NCBI GenBank assembly: GCA_017857815.1
Contig: JAFMCL010000017.1
Coordinates: 1-58,221 of the forward strand
DNA length: 58,221 nucleotides
Direction: 5' to 3'
Source of the DNA: Flavobacteriaceae bacterium
Lineage (GTDB): Bacteria > Bacteroidota > Bacteroidia > Flavobacteriales > Flavobacteriaceae
Shown piece by piece: positions 21,192 to 29,444 of this stretch. The first letter of the stretch is position 1, and every line of letters begins with the position of its first letter. A program made the translations under genes and the position numbers. The notes beneath the pieces are model-generated. The model saw only the letters and a list, made by a program, of their open reading frames with translations, made no database searches and was not told the DNA's origin.

Positions 21192-21851
21192 ATGAAATTA
21201 AAAGAAGTAACTGTTTTTGGCGCTACGGGGTTGATTGGGAGTTCACTATTAGAAATTTTAATAAATGACGCTGATTGTGGTAAAGTACATGTAGTAACCC
21301 GGGCTCCTTTTTCTAAAATTAACAAAAAAATCGAGTCACATGTTATAGACTTTTCTAACCCTCAATCTATTTCAAAAATTGTTAAAAATAGCCAGGTGGT
21401 TTTTGCAGCCATTGGGACCACGCAATCTAAAGTCAAGAGGGACCAAGAAGCCTATCGCAAAGTCGATATGGAAATTTTAATAAATATTGCAAAAGCTTGT
21501 AAGACACATAATGTGGAAAACTTTTCATTTGTATCTTCCTCAGGGGCCAATGAATATGCGAAAGGTTTTTATTTAAAATTGAAAGGCCAAATTGAAGCCA
21601 CCGTATTAAGCTTAGATTTACCTTCAACTTCAGTTTTTCGCCCTTCTCTTTTAATGGGAAAAAGAAAAGAGAAACGTTTCGGAGAAAGAATAGCACAATT
21701 GGTTTTGCCATTATTTTCTCCATTTATGCCTTCTAAATACCGACCAATAAGCGCGGCACATGTTGCTAAATCGATGGTTAATATCTCAAAATCTTCTCCA
21801 TCTGGTTTTAATGTTTATCATTTCGAAGAAATAATGAGGGAGTCAAAATAA
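21192..21851 (+). CDS. NAD(P)-binding atypical SDR (HTATIP2/TIP30-like)
   Basis: This 219-residue cytoplasmic protein has the N-terminal dinucleotide motif VFGATGLIGSSLLE (about residues 8-21), AAIGTT after the fourth strand, FVSSSGAN, and a YLKLKG segment in the YxxxK position. Length and pattern fit the atypical SDR group that contains TIP30 and NAD(P)H-binding oxidoreductases. Substrate and partner are not evident. It is divergent from the esterase gene and stands alone before the repeat lipoprotein. Confidence 0.8.
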   Translation: MKLKEVTVFGATGLIGSSLLEILINDADCGKVHVVTRAPFSKINKKIESHVIDFSNPQSISKIVKNSQVVFAAIGTTQSKVKRDQEAYRKVDMEILINIAKACKTHNVENFSFVSSSGANEYAKGFYLKLKGQIEATVLSLDLPSTSVFRPSLLMGKRKEKRFGERIAQLVLPLFSPFMPSKYRPISAAHVAKSMVNISKSSPSGFNVYHFEEIMRESK

Positions 21852-21953
21852 TTAAATAAACACGATTTCATTAAAGATTCCGAGGTTTAAATTAATTTTA
21901 TTTATGTCAACATTATATTTTTCCTATTTTAGCGTAAGAATTAAATCAGGTAT

Positions 21954-23381
21954 ATGAAAAAGTTAATTTTCAATTTATTTATATTATTCACTATAATTAA
22001 TTGTACTACCAGCGAAGATGATGATGTTAAAGACACAACTAAGTTCAAGCTTGTTGTAACTGCTCAAGATGGAGGGGCTGTGTCTTCTGTTGGCGGATCC
22101 TTTGAACAAGGGTCGGAAGTATCAATTACAGCCATTGCTGATAAAGGCTTTGAGTTTACAGGCTGGACCGGCAGTGAAGAAACTTCTAACAAGGTTAGTC
22201 TTACAATAAATTCAGACCTTACACTTACTGCTAATTTTCAGTTAATAGAAGAAGTAGTAACTCAATTTACTGTTACGATAACCGCAGAAACGGGAGGGAT
22301 CGTATCTACATCTGGAGGGAGCTTAAATGAAGGCACTATATTATCAATTACTGCTACAGCTGATGAAGGATATCAGTTCACAGGCTGGACAGGTAGTGAT
22401 GAAGCTTCTAATGTGATAAGCACAACTATAAATTCTGACTTAACACTTACTGCTAATTTTCAATTAATTGAAGTTTCCTCCACTTATTACACTAGTGGTC
22501 AGCTGTTACCCAACGATAATATCTCTGCTTGGTTTGATAGATCTTTGGATGTTTATGGGATTAAGCTACTCGTAGCAGGTAATGCCGGTGGTCAACCTGC
22601 CGTTCCTGATGAATGGGCCAAAAAAGTAGCACAAACATTTAAGTTATTAATGAATAAAGATGCTGTAGGAATTAATTCTGTTGCACAAGAAAAAATGATA
22701 AAAATTCTTTTGGGAGAGGAAGGTTGGCATAAAGGATTTCCAGCCGGTCAAAGAATTGGCTATGGTGGAGGGAGTGAATATAGTCCGAGCCCATTGTCAG
22801 ACGAAGGAGTCAGTAGTTATAATGGATTACAAGCCCTATTTGATTCCATGGCTCTAGACGATATGGTTTGGTATAAAAATGTTGATAGTCAAAATACGGG
22901 TAATGACGATATCGTTGAGCTTTTAGAACATGTTTTACATACACTTCATAGATTTGGAACCAGAGGAGCTGTTCAGGGGTCATTTAATGGATTAAACATA
23001 GAGGCAGAGGACCAAGATATTACCAATACAGAAATATATCTTGCAATGATTGAAGCGCATACAAATGGTGTTTTTGGTGTTGAAGGATATGGCGGTGATA
23101 TAACAAACCGAGATGCTTGGCCAGTAATGCTTAAAGAGTATCAATATTTGTTAACTTTTGGAATGTGGGGCTTCGGCACAGAATTTTGGGAAGGAGGATC
23201 CCTCGCTCCAGAATGGAACGATAACGCTAACACTCCAGAAGGTGTTCAAGAGAATAACCCTTTAGGCTTCGCCTTGTTCAACAATTACATTGCGCCAGTA
23301 TTATCAAAGCCAAACATCAGCACATTAAGATCAATGTTCCAGGATAACGATCAAGGGGAATCGGGATATCAGCCAGATTGA
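21954..23381 (+). CDS. lipoprotein with two InlB-type B repeats and an unassigned His-rich domain
   Basis: This 475-residue protein has the lipobox IINC (Cys17) and an acidic stretch after it, typical of surface lipoproteins in Bacteroidota. Two tandem repeats of about 70 residues (31-100 and 105-174), each with the GGxVS...GxxFTGWTGS...LTANF pattern, are divergent InlB B-repeats. They usually act as spacers or adhesive modules. The last 300 residues match no family I know. They contain a helix with E322, E325, H326, H329 and H332 (LLEHVLHTLH) that could bind a metal, so a peptidase is one option. A weak hairpin follows the stop. Confidence 0.75.
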   Translation: MKKLIFNLFILFTIINCTTSEDDDVKDTTKFKLVVTAQDGGAVSSVGGSFEQGSEVSITAIADKGFEFTGWTGSEETSNKVSLTINSDLTLTANFQLIEEVVTQFTVTITAETGGIVSTSGGSLNEGTILSITATADEGYQFTGWTGSDEASNVISTTINSDLTLTANFQLIEVSSTYYTSGQLLPNDNISAWFDRSLDVYGIKLLVAGNAGGQPAVPDEWAKKVAQTFKLLMNKDAVGINSVAQEKMIKILLGEEGWHKGFPAGQRIGYGGGSEYSPSPLSDEGVSSYNGLQALFDSMALDDMVWYKNVDSQNTGNDDIVELLEHVLHTLHRFGTRGAVQGSFNGLNIEAEDQDITNTEIYLAMIEAHTNGVFGVEGYGGDITNRDAWPVMLKEYQYLLTFGMWGFGTEFWEGGSLAPEWNDNANTPEGVQENNPLGFALFNNYIAPVLSKPNISTLRSMFQDNDQGESGYQPD

Positions 23382-23426
23382 GAATAAAGTCTTTCTAATA
23401 AAAGAAACTTTTTGCGTTAAATTCAG

Positions 23427-24254
23427 TCAATCTAAATTATAAGCCTTGATTGCATTTAACGCAAAAATTTTAGACTTTTCTAAAGTTGAAAAATTTTGAA
23501 AATAATCAACAATAATGCCCAGCACTTCTTTATATTCGGCCGCGAGTAAACAAACAGGCCAGTCAGAACCATAAAGTATACGATCCGTCCCAAAAGCACT
23601 GACAACACTCGCCAAGTAGGGGGTAAAATCACTTTTCACCCATTCAAAATTTTTGGTTTCAGTGACCATTCCAGATATTTTGCAAAATACATTTTCATGT
23701 TTTGACAACAAATGGATGTTTTTCACCCATTCCGGATCTAATTTTTCAGATACATTAGGTTTGGCGATATGGTCTAAAACAAAAATTTGATTCGGGAATT
23801 TTTCAACCATTTCAAGGGTTGCAGGAAATTGTCGTGGGTAAATTAACAGGTCATAAGAAAGTCCATATTGAGATAATTTTCCAACTCCATTTTGGAAATC
23901 TTTATTTAATAAAAAATCATCTTTTTCTGCTTGGACAATGTGTCGCACTCCTTTGAAATATTCATTACGTGAATAATAGGCAAGACGATCTTCAACATTT
24001 ACAGCCCTTAAATCCACCCAACCAACGACTCCTTTTAGAAAGGGATTTTCTTGAGCACACTTTAAAAGAAACTCGGTTTCCTCCTCTGATTGATCCGCCT
24101 GTACGGCAATACAGCCTGTAACACCATTGGCACCCAAAATAGGTTTTAAATCTTTTGGTAGAAAATCTTTCCGAATGACCTCCATAGAATCTTCTATCCA
24201 ATTGTCTCTGACAGGATCATATTTCCACAAATGCTGGTGGGCATCAATGATCAT
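23427..24254 (-). CDS. amidohydrolase, L-fucono/L-rhamnono-lactonase type
   Basis: This 275-residue COG3618 amidohydrolase is related to L-fucono-1,5-lactonase. The metal and active-site pattern shows His6 and His8 (DAHQHLW), His162 (LDH), KISG at 192-195 and Asp231 (YGSDWPVC). It would open the sugar lactone made by a sugar dehydrogenase, giving the aldonate for the dehydratase encoded upstream. The stop of the FAH gene directly abuts this start, so they are co-transcribed. The choice between fuconolactone and rhamnonolactone cannot be made from sequence. Confidence 0.87.
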   Translation of the reverse strand: MIIDAHQHLWKYDPVRDNWIEDSMEVIRKDFLPKDLKPILGANGVTGCIAVQADQSEEETEFLLKCAQENPFLKGVVGWVDLRAVNVEDRLAYYSRNEYFKGVRHIVQAEKDDFLLNKDFQNGVGKLSQYGLSYDLLIYPRQFPATLEMVEKFPNQIFVLDHIAKPNVSEKLDPEWVKNIHLLSKHENVFCKISGMVTETKNFEWVKSDFTPYLASVVSAFGTDRILYGSDWPVCLLAAEYKEVLGIIVDYFQNFSTLEKSKIFALNAIKAYNLD

Positions 24255-25109
24255 TTATTGATAGTTTTTACACAATTGTTTGGACACGCCTAAACCTTCA
24301 ATTCCAAGTTCAACAACGTCTCCTGCTTTAAGATATTTTGGTGGCGTCAGTCCAAGTCCAACACCGAAGGGTGTTCCGGTTGAGATTATATCTCCTGGCA
24401 AGAGCGTCATGAATTGACTGATATGACTTACCACCTGCTGAATGTTAAAAATAAAATCTGAAGTATTGCTGTTTTGCATCATTTCGCCATTTAACTTTAA
24501 CCAAAGGTCTAAATTATTGGGATCAGAAATTTCATCTTTTGTGGCAATAAAAGGACCAACAGGCGCAAAAGAATCACAACTTTTCCCCTTCACCCACTGT
24601 CCGGATCTTTCCAGCTGAAAGGCTCTTTCGCTTACATCGTTATGCAACACATAGCCCGCAACATGATCCAAAGCATTCGTTTCTTCAACATAAGAGGCTT
24701 TCGCTCCGATGACAATCGCCAATTCTACTTCCCAGTCAGTTTTCTCACTTTCTTTGGGAATAATAATGTCATCGTTTGGCCCTACTAAAGCTGAAGTTGC
24801 TTTAAAGAACAACACGGGTTCTTGAGGGACTTCCATGCCACTCTCAGCGGCGTGTTTTGCATAATTTAAACCCACACAAACAATTTTAGAAGGCCGAACC
24901 AATGGAACTCCCAATCGAACTTCTGATCCTATCTTGGGGCACTGATTTTGGTTATTATCCAACCATTCAGAGAGCTTATTGATACCCCCATTCCCAAAAA
25001 ACTCTTCGTTATAATCCGAACCAAAACCCGAGACATCTATTTTTGTTCCGTCGGCTAATTGAACTCCAGGTTTTTCATGGCCGATTGCTCCAAATCTAAT
25101 TAACTTCAT
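24255..25109 (-). CDS. fumarylacetoacetate-hydrolase family, 2,4-diketo-3-deoxy-aldonate hydrolase
   Basis: This 284-residue protein is of standard FAH-family length. The metal ligands E127 and E129 (DWEVELAIVIG) and D158 (HNDVS) are present, as are VCVGLNYAKHAAE and the STGTPFGVG loop. In the non-phosphorylative deoxyhexose route it would cleave the 2,4-diketo-3-deoxy acid to pyruvate and lactate. It sits between the SDR and lactonase genes of the same operon, which supports this over aromatic catabolism. Confidence 0.87.
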   Translation of the reverse strand: MKLIRFGAIGHEKPGVQLADGTKIDVSGFGSDYNEEFFGNGGINKLSEWLDNNQNQCPKIGSEVRLGVPLVRPSKIVCVGLNYAKHAAESGMEVPQEPVLFFKATSALVGPNDDIIIPKESEKTDWEVELAIVIGAKASYVEETNALDHVAGYVLHNDVSERAFQLERSGQWVKGKSCDSFAPVGPFIATKDEISDPNNLDLWLKLNGEMMQNSNTSDFIFNIQQVVSHISQFMTLLPGDIISTGTPFGVGLGLTPPKYLKAGDVVELGIEGLGVSKQLCKNYQ

Positions 25110-25121
25110 TTTATTGTTTTA

Positions 25122-25904
25122 TTAGTTTCCATTTAATTTTATGAATCCACCATCAATTGGATAGTCAGATCCTGTGATAAATCCTGCTTCTTCTGAACAT
25201 AAAAACAGTGCTAAGTCTGCAATTTCTTGAGGTTTGCCCATTCGTCCTATGGGTTGTGTTTTTGAGAGTTTTTCAAACATTTCAGCTTCTTTTCCAGGAT
25301 AGTTTTTATTGATAAATCCATCCACAAACGGGGTATGAACTCTCGCAGGAGAGATGCTGTTACAACGAATGTTCGAAGTCAAATAATCTTTTGCGATGGC
25401 ATAGGTCATGGTCAACACGGCGCCTTTGGTCATCGAGTAAGCGAAGCGATCGTTGAGCCCTACATGTGAGGCAATAGAGGCCAGATTTAGAATCACGCCA
25501 CTTTTTTGATTTTTCATCACGGGGATACATGCTTTAATGCAATTATAAACCCCTTTTATATTAACGCTGTACAAACGGTCAAGGTCTGCTTCTTCTAGAG
25601 ATTCAATATTTCCAACATGAGAAATTCCAGCGTTATTTATCAAAACATCAATCCTATCACTTTTTGCAATTTGAGCGACTACAGCATTTACGTTTTTCTG
25701 ATTGGATACATCACAGGCATGTGCTTTTGCTAACGCTCCTGTATTATTAATTTCATTCTCAGTTTCTTTTGCAGCAGTTTCGTTAAAGTCTAAAATATGA
25801 ATTTTTGCCCCCTGAGCGGCAAAGGTAACCGCAATGGCTTTTCCTATTCCGCTTCCTCCACCAGTAATTAATACGGTTTTGTTTTTTAAACTAAATTTTG
25901 ACAT
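25122..25904 (-). CDS. SDR, 2-keto-3-deoxy-L-fuconate/rhamnonate dehydrogenase-like (or L-fucose dehydrogenase)
   Basis: I chose ATG 25904 because it gives the standard SDR N-terminus (MSKFSLKNKTVLITGGGSGIG); a longer frame would run into the dehydratase gene. The 260-residue product has the NNAGISH motif, Ser in NLASIAS, and Tyr and Lys in YSMTK. With an FAH hydrolase next door it most likely oxidises the 2-keto-3-deoxy acid at C4. A Campylobacter FucX-like role (L-fucose to lactone) is the alternative. It lies 13 bp after the dehydratase gene. Confidence 0.87.
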   Translation of the reverse strand: MSKFSLKNKTVLITGGGSGIGKAIAVTFAAQGAKIHILDFNETAAKETENEINNTGALAKAHACDVSNQKNVNAVVAQIAKSDRIDVLINNAGISHVGNIESLEEADLDRLYSVNIKGVYNCIKACIPVMKNQKSGVILNLASIASHVGLNDRFAYSMTKGAVLTMTYAIAKDYLTSNIRCNSISPARVHTPFVDGFINKNYPGKEAEMFEKLSKTQPIGRMGKPQEIADLALFLCSEEAGFITGSDYPIDGGFIKLNGN

Positions 25905-25917
25905 TTTAAAAGCTGTT

Positions 25918-27582
25918 TTATAATGACATTCCTCGTTTCCATGGGATAAAGTCATCTTGCATTAGTTTCCTGGCCTTTGTTTGTATTTCACCACTGGCAA
26001 CTCGAATTACAAAATCCAAAAGCGCTTCGCCTGTTTCTTCAATTGTTGTTTTTCCTTCGATTATTGTCCCAGTATTAAAATCAATAATATCATTCATCTT
26101 ATTAAATAACTTTGTGTTGGTTGCGACTTTTACAACAGGGCAAATTGGATTTCCGGTTGGAGTACCTAAACCTGTGGTAAATAAAATTACATTGGCTCCA
26201 GAGCCTGCCAAACCAGTTGTCGATTCGACATCATTGCCGGGTGTACAAAGCAAATTTAAACCAGGTCGCACCACTTGTTCTGTATAATCTAAAACATCTT
26301 TAATAGGAGAGGTTCCTCCTTTTTTTGCCGCTCCTGAAGATTTAATGGCATCCGTAATCAGCCCGTCTTTGATGTTTCCAGGAGAGGGATTCATTGAGAA
26401 TGCTGCGCCCAAAGCCTCAGCTTTCTCATTATAAGTAGACATAATATGGGCGAATTTTTTTGCATTATTTCGGTCTTCACATCTATTGATTAATTCTTGT
26501 TCAACTCCATGAAGTTCAGGAAATTCTGATAACACTGTTGCACCTCCCAAGCCTACGACTAGATCAGAAACATAGCCCAATGTCGGGTTGGCTGAAATTC
26601 CCGAAAACCCGTCAGACCCTCCACATTCTAGACCGATGACCAGCTTACTTAAAGGAGCAGGTTGTCGTTCGATTTTATTGACTTCTATTAAGCCCACAAA
26701 GGTTTTTTTGACGGCTTCCGCAATCAATTCCTTTTCTGAATTACTTTGTTGCTGTTCTAATATATAAACAGGCTTTTGATTATTGGGGGCCATTTTTGCT
26801 AACGCATTTTCTAAAATACTAGCCTGCGCGTGTTGACATCCCAAGCTCAAAACCGTAGCGCCTGCTACATTCGGATTGTTGATATAGCCCGCCAATAAAT
26901 TACACAATGCAATTGCATCTGAAGCTGCTCCACCACAACCACCGTCGTGGGTTAAAAAACGAACACCGTCCACATTTGGAAACAATGGATTTTTGGTCAA
27001 TTCATCAGTTTCCTCGATAATACTTTTTCCTAAAATTGATGCTGAAGAATCTCCGGCTTTATAGGCATCGATCAGCTTGTCGACATTAAATTCTAAATGT
27101 CTCTTTTTTCCGAAGCCTAGTTTTTCTACTAGGGTCTCTTTTAAAACTTCAACATTTCTGTTTTGACAAAAAACCAAAGGAATAATTAACCAATTGTTTT
27201 CTGTTCCAACGGAGCCATCTGCCCTGTGGTAACCGTCAAAGCTTTTGTTTTGGAATCTTGAAAGGTCTGGAGCGACCCAAGGTGTTTTTGCTGCAACCTC
27301 TTGAACGCTGTATGCCTCTGTGTCGTGAATAATGTTTGAGGTGCTTATGAGCCCTCCTTTTAGAATTTCTTTTGTTGCTTTGCCCACCAATACACCATAC
27401 ATAAAAATAGAGGCTCCTTTAACAAAATCAATCTTGGCAAACTTATGTTTTGCTGCAATGTCATTTTGTAAGACATACAATCGATCTTCGAATAAAATTT
27501 GCTCCCCTTTTTTTAAGTCTGTGAGTGCGACAAGTATGTTGTCGTTTGGATGAATTTGAAGTATTTTTTGGTAACTTTTCAT
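25918..27582 (-). CDS. UxaA-type altronate/L-fuconate dehydratase
   Basis: This 554-residue fused UxaA protein has an N-terminal SAF-like domain (about 1-95) and a large C-terminal dehydratase domain. The latter carries THDGGCGG (about 211-218) and ECGGSDGFSGISANPTLG, which hold the iron-binding cysteines. In Campylobacter a split UxaA pair serves as the L-fuconate dehydratase. Together with the lactonase, SDR and FAH genes, this makes dehydration of a 6-deoxyaldonate the likely job here. It is the first gene of the four-gene operon, and transport and sugar dehydrogenase genes are not next to it. Confidence 0.9.
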   Translation of the reverse strand: MKSYQKILQIHPNDNILVALTDLKKGEQILFEDRLYVLQNDIAAKHKFAKIDFVKGASIFMYGVLVGKATKEILKGGLISTSNIIHDTEAYSVQEVAAKTPWVAPDLSRFQNKSFDGYHRADGSVGTENNWLIIPLVFCQNRNVEVLKETLVEKLGFGKKRHLEFNVDKLIDAYKAGDSSASILGKSIIEETDELTKNPLFPNVDGVRFLTHDGGCGGAASDAIALCNLLAGYINNPNVAGATVLSLGCQHAQASILENALAKMAPNNQKPVYILEQQQSNSEKELIAEAVKKTFVGLIEVNKIERQPAPLSKLVIGLECGGSDGFSGISANPTLGYVSDLVVGLGGATVLSEFPELHGVEQELINRCEDRNNAKKFAHIMSTYNEKAEALGAAFSMNPSPGNIKDGLITDAIKSSGAAKKGGTSPIKDVLDYTEQVVRPGLNLLCTPGNDVESTTGLAGSGANVILFTTGLGTPTGNPICPVVKVATNTKLFNKMNDIIDFNTGTIIEGKTTIEETGEALLDFVIRVASGEIQTKARKLMQDDFIPWKRGMSL

Positions 27583-27750
27583 TTGTTTAAAAAATCGAAT
27601 TTACAAATAAAAGATTAATCTGTTAAGTTTCCTTAAAATCGAAATTCCCCCTTTTTAATCCTACTCTCCCAAATAGCGCTTTAATTTTCAAACTTAGGGC
27701 TCAATAATATGATTTAAAATTGCTATACATTTGGGAAGGCTACTTTAAAA

Positions 27751-29244
27751 TCATTTATCTACTTTAAAATTTTTTATTGCTTGATTCGGTTCTATGATGG
27801 TGTGACCTTGCCAAAAAGTTGGATCATACTGCGTAAGATTTACTGGCAATATTGAAGGGTTCTCTTTAAAACCATCAAATTCCTCTTGAGAGATTGTTTC
27901 CGTTTCAAAAATGACACCTTGATATTTTTGCGTTTGAATGGTTTGAACATTTAAGTCCATTTTAAGTTCATTTTGCTTGTTACGGCCCTTAACGACTTTG
28001 TTTTTTTCTACGATTGTGAAAGCTCGATCAACTCCAGATTCGTAACCATCAGAAAGCTCAAAAAATTGTAATGTATATTTTCCAGAGTTCATTTTTTTGA
28101 ATTGTAAAACCACTTCTTTCAGATAGTGTTTGAAAGACATTCCGAGCAAGCTAATGTCACGAATGTCTTGAATGTTTTTATATTCAATCCTAATGAGCGC
28201 CATTTCATTCGCGTCGACATATATCTTTCCCGTATAATCCGCTTTTCCCTTGGGAGTAAAGCTTAAAATATAAACGGGTATGTCCCCAATGTAAGTAAAA
28301 TTAATGCGTTTAAAATCATATTTAGATGGCTTTTTGATAACACCTAGGTTAAGCGATTCCTTTTCGAAAATTGAAACAGATAGATCTGTTAAAATTTCTT
28401 TTCTCCATTTTAAAAATGATTCTTTTTCTTTTACCTTTTTTTCTTCGGTGGTGAGGGTATCCTTTTCTAAAGAACTTAGGTTATCCGATTCTAAGTCAGC
28501 GCTGATGATTCCTGTTCGCAGTTTAAAATAGGAATCAGGCTTAACGTTTTGCTTTAAGATGGTGTCAAATGCACTTGTAATATTTTTAAATAGTGCAGTG
28601 GTTTCTTTGTCTTCGAGTTCTAATGCTTTTTGCAATTCTAGTTTTTGATTTTCCTCGGTATGATCTCCATATAGATTACCCAATATTTCAACATGCCAGT
28701 CAGATTTTCGTGGCATTTTTTGAAGCGTACTGTCCCAAAACTCCTGATTCAACTCCTCGATAGAGGATTTTTTAACTTTAATTTTAAGGGTCTTAAACTC
28801 CTGAAAACCAGACGATCTAAAAAAAAGTTTTTTATTTGTCAGACCCAATTCATATTTATCAGGAATATCTCTTTTGACTGCTTTGATTATTTCTTTAGCA
28901 GTGAGATCCTTGTTGGTCACAATAACAGAATTAAGCGCAATTGATTTTGGAGTAAGGAACACAATGCTGTCACTAAATTGTGAAGCGACTTGACTTAATG
29001 TTTCATAACCCATACATGAGAAATAAATTGTGTCATTAGCTTTTGCTTCTAAATGAAGCCTAAAAAAACCTTCTTCATTTGCCATTATTCCTGTTCCTTT
29101 TGAGGAGTAAATTGAAGCAAAAGGAATGGGTTTCTCAGTTAAACTGTCTTTAATTACTGCACTTAATTCTTGACTTACAAGCTTTTGATTTCCAGTCAGT
29201 AAGATTATAAAAAAGAATATAAAGATTTGGGAATGTTTTTTCAT
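27751..29244 (-). CDS. outer-membrane/secreted protein with CarboxypepD_reg-like domain
   Basis: This 497-residue protein has an N-terminal signal peptide (about 1-25). Residues about 26-110 form a CarboxypepD_reg-like beta-sandwich (LSAVIKDSLTEKPIPFASIYS, then NEEGFFRL and YFSCMGYETLS). The remainder is beta-rich, with alternating polar and hydrophobic residues, as in DUF5686-like envelope proteins. Such proteins are common in Bacteroidota and mostly unassigned. It is monocistronic, divergent from the GH106 gene. Confidence 0.75.
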   Translation of the reverse strand: MKKHSQIFIFFFIILLTGNQKLVSQELSAVIKDSLTEKPIPFASIYSSKGTGIMANEEGFFRLHLEAKANDTIYFSCMGYETLSQVASQFSDSIVFLTPKSIALNSVIVTNKDLTAKEIIKAVKRDIPDKYELGLTNKKLFFRSSGFQEFKTLKIKVKKSSIEELNQEFWDSTLQKMPRKSDWHVEILGNLYGDHTEENQKLELQKALELEDKETTALFKNITSAFDTILKQNVKPDSYFKLRTGIISADLESDNLSSLEKDTLTTEEKKVKEKESFLKWRKEILTDLSVSIFEKESLNLGVIKKPSKYDFKRINFTYIGDIPVYILSFTPKGKADYTGKIYVDANEMALIRIEYKNIQDIRDISLLGMSFKHYLKEVVLQFKKMNSGKYTLQFFELSDGYESGVDRAFTIVEKNKVVKGRNKQNELKMDLNVQTIQTQKYQGVIFETETISQEEFDGFKENPSILPVNLTQYDPTFWQGHTIIEPNQAIKNFKVDK

Positions 29245-29444
29245 TTTTATTCAAAACCAAATCTACAAATAAATATCAGTTTAGCCAGAAATCAGGTGTT
29301 TTAGTCATTAGAATTTGATCGATCTCCCTCATTTCTCCTGTATCTATTTGATTTTAAAATACATGAGATACGTTTATTTAATTTTTGGTTAGTGGTTTGC
29401 CAATGTATAATTTTATTATTTTTATTCAATATCATTTTTATAAA

